In this document: piece after piece, positions 8,071 through 16,140 of the stretch
Layout: each line of letters begins with the position of its first letter
How positions within the stretch are numbered: the first letter of the stretch is position 1
DNA from: Prorocentrum cordatum
Lineage: Eukaryota; Sar; Dinophyceae; Prorocentrales; Prorocentraceae
Length of the DNA: 22,500 nt
Direction of reading: 5' to 3'
Assembly: GCA_963575745.1 (NCBI GenBank)
Contig: CAUYUJ010017885.1
Coordinates: 1 to 22,500 of the forward strand
Translations under genes and position numbers: made by a program
Notes under the pieces: model-generated
Seen by the model: only the letters and a program-made list of their open reading frames with translations
What the model was told of the DNA's origin: nothing
Database searches by the model: none

Positions 8071-10639
8071 CACACACACCACATACACACACCACACACA
8101 CCACACACACCACACAATACACCACACACACACACCCACACACACACACACCACTACACAAACACACACACACGCACGCACCACGCAACGGCAACACACC
8201 CCACCCCCCACCCCCCCTCCGCCACCCTGCCAAGAAGCACCCTGCTTGCCTCCAGGGTGCCCTGAGTTTCTTGGGTGTCGATGGCTATTGCTATGGGAGG
8301 CGCTGCGTTCTCACGCCCAACATCACTGGGCGTCCTGGGGTTCCAGGGTTGGGTTAATTGCGGAGAGTTCCTTGTGGACTGACCGCCGCTGTACTTGATG
8401 TGTTGGGTGCAAGAGCCCCTCCTGCTGCAGAGGGCGTCGGCGGAGGGGGCGAGGAGGGGGGCAGAAGGGGTGGAGGCGGATGGGGGAGGGGGAAGGGGGG
8501 GGAGGAGGGGGGGGGAGGAGGGGGAGAAGGGGGAGGAAGAGGAGGGGGGGGGAGGGGGCGGCAGAGGGTGGGCACGCGGGAGAGCAGGAGAAGGATGATG
8601 ATGAGGGGGGGACGAGGGAGGACGATTGCGATAAGGAGGAGAAGGGGGGGGGAGGGGATGAGGGGGGGCAGGAGTAGGAGGAGGAGGTCGAGGTGGAGGA
8701 GGAGGGGAAGGGCGGGGTGGGGGCGAGAGGCGCCTGAAAGTGAGCTCAGGTGGCATGGCGGCGATGGGCATGGACTCTTGGAGGGACGGCAGCCGAGGAA
8801 CCTGAGGGTTCGGGCTGGCGCGGCCGCCGGCGCTTGCTTGGCCGCGGCAGCCGGGAGCTTTTGGCCGCCGGCCCGCCAGCATCAAGACGGAGATAGGCCG
8901 AGAAGGTCTGTGCCTCCCCTCCTCCACGTTCTCACGGCCTTCCCTCCCCGTCCTGATGTTCCTCGCGTTTCCCTTCCCTCTCCTGGCATCTCCGGGGGCT
9001 CTCGCATTCCCCATCATTCCTCCGTCCGCCCTTCCTCCATCCCCCCTCCTCCTCCTCCTCCTCCTCCTCCTCCTCCTCCCCCTCCTCCTCCACCTTCTCC
9101 TCCTTGTCCTCCTCCTCTTCGTCTCCCCCTTCATATGCATTCGCCTCCTCCTCGGATGTTTCTACTCTGCTACCTCCTTTCTCCCGCGCTGGAAAAGCGA
9201 TGTAAGGGGGAGGAGAGGGCGCCTGTCTTTTTGCACCAAAAAAAAGTACCGATGGTTTGTTTCAACTTCCAGGGGCAGCTTTCGGGCCCAGGGGCCGTCG
9301 GCAGCGGGCCCAGGGGGCGAGTGCAGCGCGGCGCAGGGCCCCCTGCCGTTTCCCGAGAGGAGACCAAGCAGATCAAGAAGCTCCGCGCGTTGAACTCTGA
9401 CGTCCAGACGTTCAAGGCCAGCGACCTGAAGGAGGAGGAGGACTACGGCGAGGTGGTGAAGGTGTTCGGCGAGTGCCTCTCGGACAGCCTTTTGTTCTGT
9501 TGCTTTTCGGCGTCGGCAGGGGGGGTGGGGGCGAGGAGGGGGGGGGAGGTGAGAGAGCCAGTTCGGGTTGGGAATGGGTTGGGCGGGTGCGGGGGCAGGG
9601 TGGGGATGGGTAGAGGGGGTCGGGGGGAGAGGAAGAGGACGGTCCTCTGAGCGCGGAACCGAAACATGTAGGAGCACGATGGCGACGCGGAGTCACTTGG
9701 CGATGGGGGGAGGCGCAGGAGGCTAGCGATAAGGTATAGATGCGGAAGGCAGGGGGCACGGAACGGGAGTGCCCATGACAAGAACAACGCGCCACAGGCG
9801 ATGAACGACTACACGATGGGCTACTTGAACAACAAATCTTGGGTCGAGTGGAACGGGAGGCTTGCCGACAAGGCCAAGAAGGCCTGACGCTCGCTCGCTG
9901 ATCCTCCTCATGCTCCCCCCCCCCTCCTCCTCCTCTTCCTCCTCCTCCTCCTCTTCCTCCTCCCCCCCTCCTCCTCCTCCTCCTCCTCCTCCTCCTCCTC
10001 CTCCTCCTCCTCCTCCTCCTACCCCGTGCCTCCTCCATCCGCCCTCCTGCCTCATGCCTCCTACATCCTGCCTCCCCCCACCTCCTCCTGCGCCCTTCCC
10101 CCCGATCTCCAGACCCCGCGCCCCCCGCCATCTGGCTTGACCTGTTGGTCAATGAGGAGGGCGAGGAGTAGGAGGAGGACGAGGGCGAGAAGGACCAGGA
10201 GGAAGGCGGAGGACGAGGAGGAGGATGAGGAGGAGGAGGAGGAGCCCCCTCAGAAACCCTGCCCCCTCCCCAGACCCACTCGGCGCGCCGCCGCGCATTG
10301 TTGGCCTGATGCGTCGGAGGATGAAGACGGAGGGGGCTGTGGTCGTGGAGGGGGGGGGGGGGGGTCCTTTGGATATTGCGCGTGAAGATGGGGGAAGGGG
10401 GATGTTGGCAGGAGGCGGGGGGCACGTTCGGACGGTGAGGTTTGGGATGAGGAAGGAGACGGAACCCATTTGTTATACATGCTGCCCAGACGCTCTCGCT
10501 CCTCCGCAAGCACGGGGGGGCCATCGCCGAGTGGGCCACGGACAAGAAGCCGAACAACGGGAAGCTCAAGTCCAACATGGGCCCCTTTCAGGTGCACATG
10601 GTCCAGATGATGAACATCATCGGTGATATGACGAAGTAG
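5421..10639 (+). CDS. Gene B: nine-exon gene of an unnamed dinoflagellate family
   Basis: The function is unknown. Phase-compatible exons are about 5421-5513, 5652-5698, 6084-6152, 6380-6442, 6753-7029, 7409-7598, 9292-9461, 9753-9881 and 10490-10639, summing to 395 codons plus stop. The N-terminus is Lys/Ala-rich (MAKAMKAAGKAGAKRAAAAK), like basic DNA- or RNA-binding tails. The body is charged and helical (LVKKLFTDKEVRALYGRFQ, a QW...GMSKYETK segment, then NPDNPKRKQY). I recall this layout (a KLF...ALYxRFQTAR block, a long acidic middle, and an NPxNPKRxQY motif) from many unannotated dinoflagellate proteins. Clean GC-AG introns are visible at 6443-6752, 7030-7408 and 9882-10489. Limits of exons 1, 3, 6, 7 and 8 are less certain. 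Coding exons have strongly G/C-biased third positions, unlike the introns. Confidence 0.7.
5535..5593 (+). repeat. Minisatellite, four units of 14-15 bp
   Basis: Units CCGAGAACCCTGGT, CCGAGAAACCCTGGC, CCGATGAACCTTGGT and CCGAGAAATCTCGCG follow head to tail, inside the predicted first intron of Gene B. The fourth unit is decayed. Confidence 0.9.
5652..5698 (+). CDS. Gene B exon 2
   Basis: A short exon after GATCGCAG encodes DFLKTGVAASAGKWPG. It ends before GCAGTAAAG (GC donor at 5699), giving phase 2, which exon 3 matches by starting with one base, G. Confidence 0.55.
6084..6152 (+). CDS. Gene B exon 3
   Basis: It follows CTCGCTAG and encodes WTGEQTIEACKGKDIEQKMA and about three more residues. 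The end is inferred as a GA donor at 6153, which keeps phase with exon 4. The following intron holds a G-run (6177-6193). Confidence 0.5.
6380..6442 (+). CDS. Gene B exon 4
   Basis: It follows CTCATTCAG and encodes LHGDIKNAGLVKKLFTDKEV, ending GTCAG before GCGTGCTC. Joining to exon 5 gives EVRALYGRFQ, a good fit that supports a GC-AG intron at 6443-6752. Confidence 0.65.
6753..7029 (+). CDS. Gene B exon 5
   Basis: It follows TTTGCCCAG and encodes about 92 residues from ALYGRFQTARNQNEES through AAFIVDPSLGERYMQ to FGESEAEEME. This is the best-conserved-looking part of the protein, with strongly G/C-biased third positions. It ends at GAG before GCGAATG, a GC donor at 7030. Confidence 0.75.
7234..7376 (+). 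repeat. 15-bp direct repeat within an intron
   Basis: GTCGTCTCTGATTGT occurs at 7234-7248 and 7362-7376. Related CTGATTG words occur between them. They lie in intron 5 of Gene B, and CTGAT words could resemble branch-point sequences. Confidence 0.8.
7409..7598 (+). CDS. Gene B exon 6
   Basis: A stop in the same frame at 7406-7408 forces the exon to start after CCCTAG. It encodes TRPNPDNPKRKQYAVKED and continues to RFQMLQDRAAYG. The donor is GT at 7596 or GC at 7599, both phase 1. The NPDNPKRKQY segment fits the family I recall. Confidence 0.7.
7599..9291 (+). repeat. 1.7-kb intron made almost entirely of simple repeats
   Basis: In order it holds a pyrimidine-rich block (about 7605-7735), C-runs (7868-7938), an interrupted CA array (about 7942-8175), a purine-rich block (about 8430-8710), a short mixed segment (about 8710-8900), and a pyrimidine block with a CTC/TCC array (about 8905-9170). 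Long frames through it give only Pro-, Gly-, Thr/His- or Cys/Val-rich peptides, as expected of repeats. Length is roughly ten times that of the neighbouring exon. Confidence 0.75.
9292..9461 (+). CDS. Gene B exon 7
   Basis: The clear coding core is REETKQIKKLRALNSDVQTF followed by an acidic EEEDYGEVVK stretch. The start is at 9292 or 9337 (both phase 1 after an AG). The end is at a GT donor 9462, or slightly later. Coiled-coil-like heptads are plausible in the KQIKKLRAL segment. Confidence 0.6.
9753..9881 (+). CDS. Gene B exon 8
   Basis: It encodes AHDKNNAPQAMNDYTMGYLN and continues to NGRLADKAKK. The exon ends at AAG before GCCTGA (GC donor at 9882). The acceptor AG at 9751-9752 is inferred. 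Confidence 0.65.
9882..10489 (+). repeat. GC-AG intron with CTC arrays then GGA-rich DNA
   Basis: This 608-base intron contains CTC-type pyrimidine repeats (about 9905-10025), then C/T-rich DNA to 10130, a GGA-rich purine block (about 10152-10245) and G-runs near 10350. It ends GCTGCCCAG. Phase 0 joins exon 8 and exon 9 cleanly. Confidence 0.7.
10490..10639 (+). CDS. Gene B last exon
   Basis: It encodes TLSLLRKHGGAIAEWATDKK, a short NNGKLKSN segment and a helix ending MMNIIGDMTK. The stop is TAG at 10637-10639, followed at once by a second TAG. Coding bias is strong. Confidence 0.75.
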   Translation, partial: TLSLLRKHGGAIAEWATDKKPNNGKLKSNMGPFQVHMVQMMNIIGDMTK

Positions 10640-11723
10640 TAGGTTAGTGCTGCCGCCCCGAGCAACAGAGCGAGCGAGGGAGGCGTGGCGCGCGCGCCAG
10701 AACACGTGCGCCGCGCGGACGCCCGTGGCATGACATGTTGCACACGGCGCGAGTGGTTTCCCCGTCCACCCCCCACGCGTAGTCGCCCGTCCCCTGTCAA
10801 CCTTGGAGCCGCCATCACGGGCAGCGTCGGCGCGGCGTGGGTCGGCGTCGCGCTTCACAGCACAACAATGTAGCACGCGCGCTGTAATTGCACGATGCGC
10901 CACGACAACATACACACACTGCACAACAACACTACGCGTGGCACGACAGCACGGCGCATCAACAAGACGCAGCAACGCGTCACGGGTGGAGGTGTTTAGG
11001 AGAGGCGGGCACCATGTTGAGCGATTTAGCAGATATATAGAGATGGAGAGATCCAGGAGGGCGGAGGCGCGGAGGGAGATGACTATTCAGAAGAGAGGTA
11101 GAGAGGGCCGAAAGGGAAAAAGAGGGAAGGCAGAGGCAGGGGGCGGAAAGAAGGAGCGAAACTGGTGGAGGCCAAGTGAGCGAGGAGACGGCAGCAAGGG
11201 AGAGGTCACCGCTTGCGTTTTTTTTTTCGGCGCATCGCGCCGCTGCCCGCTGCGCCGCCGGACGCTGGGGGGCGAGGCCAACGGGGGCGGCGCGTTGACG
11301 GAATGCGAGGGGGGGGGGCTCCACGCCCGCTGAGAACCTTTAGACAAAACCTGCCCCCAAACGAAACGAGCTTCCAAAGCTACGCCAAACATGTTCGACT
11401 TGCTTTGTTTTTAGTAATCAACTAATGAGCTCTACCCCCGCCCCCCTCCCCCCCGACCCCCTCCCTGCCATTTTCCCGACCCCCTGCTCTCGCCGCCTGC
11501 CGCTTCCTCTCGACCTTGGCCTCCCTGCCCGCTCCGCCCCCGCCCCGCCCCAAACCTCTCTCGTTCCCTCCCCCCCTCCCCTCCACTTCCCTGACCGCCC
11601 TCCTGTGCCCCCCGACCCGCTACGTCGACCGCCTCTGTTGGTTTGGCCCCGATAATTCCGCGAGCTTGCATCTCAGGCTCGAGGGCTCGCTACGTTTCCT
11701 GCAAGGCTGCAGGTTCCGCCAGC
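10640..11723. other. Spacer between Gene B and Gene C
   Basis: No gene is supported. It holds CACAAC-rich sequence (about 10895-10970), a purine-rich tract (about 11040-11200), a T-run (11219-11228), and a C-rich pyrimidine tract (about 11425-11600). The 3'UTR of Gene B and the promoter of Gene C must lie here, but no TATA-type or poly(A) signal can be called. The last bases before the ATG at 11724 include possible AG acceptors (for example 11711-11712). Confidence 0.6.
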
Positions 11724-12214
11724 ATGTCTCTTAAGCCTAAGAAGCAGAACGCCAGGCGATTGCCCCCCCCCGATGAAGGCCCAGTGGGCCTGGCCGAGAT
11801 GGCCCCCATCCGCCCGCAGGCCGCAGGGTTTTCCCAGCTTGGCACGAAACTGCTGAGCTCATGGTCATGGGGGCTGATCCCTGCAACAGAAGTTCAAAGA
11901 ACAGCACACGCTGCGCATTTGGACGGCCTGGTTCACGATGAGATCCAAATGCTTGCTTCCCTGGGGACCTGGGGCTCGAACCCAGGAAACATCCACCATG
12001 AGCTCACGATCAAATTCGGAATGTCGCAGTTACCGAAGCCGTGCTTGTTCGATATCAATGCCTGGGACATTAAGAGTGCTAGCGTGAAGCCCAAGAAGTG
12101 CGCGGCCCTTTTGCCGCACGAGTGGTTCAGCTGCCTGTGCCACCATCATCGCGAAGAGTTCGACGTCATATTCGCGGTAGACAAGCTGCCGAATGTTTGG
12201 CAGAACGCCACCAG
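11724..12214 (+). CDS. Gene C exon 1
   Basis: It starts at ATG 11724 (MSLKPKKQNARRLPPPDEG) and runs through SQLGTKLLSSWSWGL and LPHEWFSCLCHHH to VWQNATR. It ends CCAG before GTGGGCG. Third positions are mixed rather than extremely GC-biased, unlike Gene B. Confidence 0.7.
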
Positions 12215-14875
12215 GTGGGCGCTTTTTTTTTTATAAAAAAAAAAGATTGTTTGATTTTTGAAACGGTTTAGGGACCAAGGTCGCAACCCAGGGATGGTAT
12301 TACGACATGGTTCAAGGTTCAACTAATGAAACCCCAAAGTGGAACTCCAATGCTCACCCCTGGCTTCCCTGATTGCCATCCCTGCCCCCCTGCCCCCCCC
12401 CTGCCGTGCTTTAAAAACGATCTCAGGTCTGACCTTCGTTTGCGTCGGCATCCCGTATGGACGTTGAATCGGAACACAAGGGAGAATTATATGATCCCTC
12501 TTCGGGTCCATGGGGATGGGGCTGAATTCCTGTCTCGGGACTCCCTGACCTCAGTATCGATGACTGGCCTTGGCGCGGTGGGGAAGACGAAGGCGCTCAC
12601 TTTAAACTTGGTTTCCTTCCCTCTTAGCATCTGCGCTAAGGGAGCGCATCACGGGTCTGATTCGTGGCAGGAAATTTGGAAAATATTAGCCTGGTCGTTC
12701 AACGCTTTGGCGCAAGGTAAGCACCCCACTGTCGATTAGAAAGGCTTCGCCTGGTCCATAGATATCTCCCCCGAACGCCTCCTTCCTCCTTTGTATATAT
12801 ATACATATAAAAAATTGGCTTCGCCTGGTCCATCCGCAAAATCACCCCGTCCTCCTCCCCCGCCCCCCGCCCCCATCCTCTGTCTCGCCCATTCCCCAGT
12901 CTCTCGCCCCCCGTCGCCCCTCCCCCTCCTTTCGTCTCCCCCCACCCAAGGCACCCTTCGACCTGTCGCTGCCCCTCTTCTCCCCCCTCTGGCCTGGCGG
13001 CTCGGCAATCTGCGCGGCGGCACGCGGGGGTAGACTTGGGCGAAAATGGGGGGAATGGGGTCGGCAGCAGGAGAGGGGCGCTGGGGGGGCGATGGCGACG
13101 TGAAAGGAAATGGCCAAAGGCTGAGGGGAGAGACTGGTCGAATGGAGGCATGAGTGATTTCTGTTGTTTCGTGGTTTTGCTTAGCAGGTTCACGATTTGG
13201 ATTTGTAATTTTGATAGTTGGAGGTGCTGTCGTTTCTTGTCATCGATGGGGGTGCGGTTGGAAGTGCGGTCGTGTCTTGTCCTCCGTCGTCGCGGGCGTC
13301 GTCGCGCTCGGCTGGCGGCGTAGGCTCCACGGCCGTGGGTGCCCCCATTGCGGGGTGTGTCTCCAAAGGGGGGGATCGGCGGACTGGAACAATGAGCCTT
13401 TAGATTCAGACAGGGCAGCTGTCGCTGGGCAGTTTTTATGTGATAGGGAGGCTCCATACAGGGCATTCATCAATTCGGTGTTAGGGGACCTCGAATACTT
13501 CACCTCCCTTGGAACTCCGCACCCAGGAGACGACCGTTTTTGTTGGCTTCGCACGGCGAACAAGACAGACAATCCTTGGAACGATTTCGCGAACGCGACT
13601 AGGGACGCACACCGTTGGTCCTTCCATGAACGCGACTTCGTAGCCAATCACCCAATCTTCAGTATATATGGCGTTACCCTCATGTGCTTGGCAATCGATC
13701 TCATGCACACTGTTGACCTAGGTGTTGCTGGATGCGCCATTGCAAATCTTCTCTACGAGCTGATATACGAAGAGATGCGTGACCTCCGCATCAGTGACAG
13801 GGTGTCTACGTTGTGGGTTCGCATTCAGGAGATTTATCGCGAGCTGGACTTGCCCCATAGGCTATCGAACTTTCGGCTGTCGATGGTCGTGAAGGATCCA
13901 GGGTCTCCGCACGCAGATTTCCCCGCCCTTTCGCACAGCATTGAGGCCGCCGGGGCCAGGAGCTTAGTGCGCGTGTGCCTGGTCCTTTCGAGGGAATTCC
14001 AGGACGCGGCGCCAGATGATGGTGGGGAGGTTCGCCTACGAACTCGTACGTTGATGTTCGAACACCTGGTGCGTTTCTACGACGTTGTGTCCGAGGGGGG
14101 GCAATTCCTTACTGAGCCTGAGTGTCGGCGCCTCGTTTCTGCTGTAGATGGGTTTCTGGTCACCTACCAATCGTTGTGCCAGCATGCTGTGTCACGAGTA
14201 CCTGCTAAGTATAAGTACGGTCTCGTGAACAAGCACCACATGTTCTTCCACCTTGCCAGACAGACGCCACTAAACCCCAGGTGGGTCTGGTGCTACCAGC
14301 CCGAAGACTGGCAAAGGTTCATCAGCAAATGTGGCGCAGGCTGCGCGGCGGGATCGAGCATCTACCTTGTCCCAGCAAAATTGTGTGAACGTGTGCGTAT
14401 GGGTAGGCATTCTTTGGACTTGCGTCACCTCTGCTTATTGAATATTTATAGTGCACAAAAAAAGGAAGGAGGATCAGATACAAGGAGGGGGTGAGGATGG
14501 AGGAAAAGACGAAAGTAGACGGAATAACCGAAGTGTGGATAGGACCAGGGAAAGGGGAGGACAGAGGACAAGCACGTGGGCAGGTCCTAGCCCAGGGGCC
14601 CGAACGGGCGGCGGTTCTGCAGTTCGTTCGCGGCATCGCGGAGTAGTGTTTTTGGCCCAGGCCTACGCGTTCCCGAAGACATGGCCCAAGCTCCACTTTC
14701 TACCACCCCACCACCCAAGAGAAATCGTCCTTCCTCCTCCCTCCCTCCGTCCTTCCATCCCTCCCTCCTTTCCTCCCTCCTTCCCTTCCTCCCTCTATCC
14801 ATTCCTCCTTCCTCCTCCTCGCCCCCCCTCCTCCCCCCCCCTTCCGCCGCAGTGGATCTCTACTCGAACGCATAG
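11724..14875 (+). CDS. Gene C: HGDG/DLMH family protein, possibly transposase-derived
   Basis: No name is known. Exons are about 11724-12214, 12427-12716 (or to 12735), 13404 (or 13384) to 14402, and 14853-14875, giving about 600-613 codons. Motifs in order are LLPHEWFSCLCHHHREEF and VWQNATR (exon 1), HPVWTLNRNTRENY followed by IPLRVHGDGAEF (exon 2), GDLEYFTSLGTPHP, NKTDNPWNDF, IDLMHTVDLGV and YGLVNKHHMFFHLARQ, then a C-terminal LNPRWVWCY...EDWQRF block (exon 3). I recall this architecture from a very large, mostly unannotated dinoflagellate family; the acidic and His motifs suggest an old transposase, which is inference. First splice GT-AG at 12215-12426 restores TRSDLRLRRHPV, supporting that model. 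It appears intact apart from the insertion near 12736-13383. Confidence 0.7.
12427..12716 (+). CDS. Gene C exon 2
   Basis: It follows GATCTCAG. It encodes SDLRLRRHPVW..., then IPLRVHGDGAEF and a region ending WKILAWSFNALAQ. A textbook GT donor (GGTAAGC) begins at 12717. However, the next residues in frame, GKHPTVD up to 12736, also look like family sequence, so the exon may be longer. Confidence 0.7.
12736..13383 (+). mobile_element. Apparent 648-bp insertion in Gene C coding sequence
   Basis: In frame on the left the sequence reads GKHPTVD, and on the right, after 13383, WNNEPLDSDRAA in the same frame. As I recall the family, these halves should be contiguous. The inserted segment is a multiple of three long. 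It begins TTAGAAAGG and ends GGCGGA, has no terminal inverted repeat that I can see, and contains the direct repeats at 12743-12833, a pyrimidine block (about 12840-12990) and a purine block (about 13040-13150). It may be removed with flanking codons by the GT (12717) and AG (13403) sites. Confidence 0.4.
12743..12833 (+). repeat. 17-bp direct repeat flanking an AT-rich core
   Basis: GGCTTCGCCTGGTCCAT occurs at 12743-12759 and again at 12817-12833. Between them lies a TATATATA-rich segment (about 12795-12810). It is within the segment that interrupts Gene C. Confidence 0.9.
13404..14402 (+). CDS. Gene C exon 3 (core domain)
   Basis: The open frame covers DSDRAAVAGQFLCDRE, GDLEYFTSLGTPHP, IDLMHTVDLGVAG, and a long helical segment to KHHMFFHLARQ and QPEDWQRF. 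A CxxC pair expected at FCWL has an Arg in place of the second Cys (CWLR near 13540). The frame ends CERVRM; a GT donor GTAGGC starts at 14403. Confidence 0.75.
14403..14852 (+). repeat. Last intron of Gene C: purine tract then pyrimidine tract
   Basis: It opens GTAGGC and ends CCTTCCGCCGCAG. A purine-rich block lies at about 14458-14560 and a TCC/CCTT-rich block at about 14725-14845, so the halves could pair. In between, a coding-like AYAFPKTW segment starts at 14661. Confidence 0.6.
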
Positions 14876-14884
14876 GCCTTGGCC
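14654..14884. repeat. 19-bp inverted repeat around a pyrimidine tract
   Basis: GGCCCAGGCCTACGCGTTC (14654-14672) matches the reverse complement of 14866-14884 at 17 of 19 positions. The loop is the pyrimidine block of about 190 bases. The right arm overlaps the last bases of Gene C. Confidence 0.8.
14853..14875 (+). CDS. Gene C last exon (short)
   Basis: After a strong pyrimidine tract and CGCAG, two bases complete a codon and the frame reads DLYSNA then TAG (14873-14875). The phase matches the donor at 14402. A seven-residue tail is short, so an earlier terminal exon is possible. Confidence 0.45.
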
Positions 14885-14891
14885 TGCAAAA

Positions 14892-14933
14892 GCTGGCGCG
14901 CAGCCAGCCCTGGAACGCTGGCGCGCCGCCAGC
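14892..14933. repeat. Two tandem self-complementary 17-mers
   Basis: GCTGGCGCGCAGCCAGC (14892-14908) and GCTGGCGCGCCGCCAGC (14917-14933) differ at one base and lie 25 bases apart. Each can form a short hairpin (GCTGGC pairing with GCCAGC). Confidence 0.85.
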
Positions 14934-15235
14934 CGCCTGGCCAGCTGCCCGTTCCGACGGAAGGGGGGGGGGGAGACAGTTCGGGAGGAAGATTCGGAGA
15001 TGGGCGCGGGGGGATGGTTTGATCAGGAACCATGCCTGTGCGAAAATCAAATTGGTATAAATTCGAAACCGAAAAAAACATTCGGTAATGGAGGGGCACT
15101 AAAACACGAGAAGGATGAGAAGGAGGAGGAGGAGGAAGAGGAAAAGGAAGAGGAAAGGGGGAGGAATGGGAGAGGATGGGGCAAAAAGGGCATATGAGTA
15201 CACACGATCACGAAGAATGGACGGACAGGGCTTGG

Positions 15236-15325
15236 TGGATGGACGGATGGATAGACTGCGAGGGATGGATGGAGCAGAATGGAGGGATGGATGGAGCAGT
15301 TCGGATGGAGCAGTTTGGATGGAGC
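15236..15325 (+). repeat. GGATGGA-type minisatellite
   Basis: GGATGGATGGAGCAG and GGATGGAGCAG units recur with variation. It includes the two longer units near 15265 and 15285 and shorter ones to about 15325. Confidence 0.85.
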
Positions 15326-15383
15326 CCTGGAGCGGCGCAGGCTTTTCACGTGGTGAAACAGCTCGCGCGCGGGCTGTTTCTTG

Positions 15384-15464
15384 TTCTTCCTCACACCCCG
15401 TGTTCTTCCTCACACCCTCTCTTCTTTTCACTCTCAGGTTTTGTTGTTCTTCCTCACACCCCGT
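15384..15464 (+). repeat. Three copies of TTCTTCCTCACACCC
   Basis: Copies start at 15384, 15403 and 15447. The first and last continue identically as CGT; the middle one continues differently. Confidence 0.9.
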
Positions 15465-15822
15465 CCTTCGCATATCTCGTTTCTTTCCCTGCCTCCCTGT
15501 ACGCCCCATATTGTCCTCCCTCCGCCCCCTCCCTCCACCTTTCCTTCATGCCTGTCCTTTTCCGTCGATTCCCAAACGCCTTGCCTCTCGCCCTTGTCAT
15601 CTCTGTTCCTCCTTCTCCTCCTCCCCCCCTGCTCCGTTCCTTTGCCCATTCATCCTGACCTAGGTCTTCCTCCTCCTCCTTCGCCTTCCCCCTGTCCCCC
15701 TCCGCCTCCTCTTGCTACTTTCTAAACGCATTATTTCTGCCGTCGGCGTACGGCTGGCGCGCTTCCTTGGCTCATACCTCTGCTGTCGGACGTGCCCCTC
15801 GCGCAATTCGTCGGCCCACGCC

Positions 15823-15952
15823 GATCTGACAAACGTCTGACGTCAGATCATTGTCAGACCAGACACCGATCTGACAATGGTCTGACGTCAGATCATCGTC
15901 AGACCACGACTGGGTCTGACAATGGTCTGACGTCAGATCATTGTCAGATCGT
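15823..15952. repeat. Cluster B of TGACGTCA-centred palindromes (3 copies)
   Basis: Cores lie at 15839-15846, 15884-15891 and 15929-15936, exactly 45 bp apart. Arms read CTGACAATGGTC and its complement, with single-base differences. The third copy with its flank (15915-15955) is identical over 41 bp to 5137-5177. Confidence 0.95.
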
Positions 15953-15961
15953 TGATTCAGA

Positions 15962-16140
15962 TCGTCGGTAACTAGTCGGTCTTGCATCGGTAACAAAACG
16001 GTCTGGCGTCGGTAACGGATCGGTCGCGGGTTATCGGTTTGGGGTCGGTAACAGCGGTAACGCCGAAGCGGTCGCGACCGGTCGCGACCGATTTGACCGA
16101 CCAAAACAGCAGTACCGGTCGCTACCGTTCGCTACTGGGT
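15962..16140. repeat. CGGTAAC/CGGTCGC motif array
   Basis: TCGGTAAC occurs four times and GCGGTAAC once in about 90 bases, with CGGT words at about 10-base spacing. A perfect GGTCGCGACC duplicated head to tail lies at about 16070-16089. It abuts the truncated end of the retroelement. Confidence 0.85.

Larger units (their letters stand above)
14934..15822. other. Repeat-rich spacer without a gene
   Basis: It holds a purine block (about 15105-15180), a GGATGGAGCAG-type tandem repeat (about 15236-15325), a TTCTTCCTCACACCC direct repeat at 15384, 15403 and 15447, and a pyrimidine-rich tract (about 15500-15720). Frames through it have no recognisable domain. Confidence 0.65.

Noticed and set aside
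7624-8211. Cys/Val-rich minus-strand frame
   Set aside because: It is a direct translation of the CA microsatellite and C-runs.
8154-9140. Long minus-strand Pro/Ser/Arg-rich frame
   Set aside because: It runs through simple-repeat intron DNA; the peptide mirrors the purine/pyrimidine tracts and has no domain.
11656-11683. Third spliced-leader relic upstream of Gene C
   Set aside because: Only GGCTCGAG and scattered bases fit; three insertions are needed, so the match is not better than chance.
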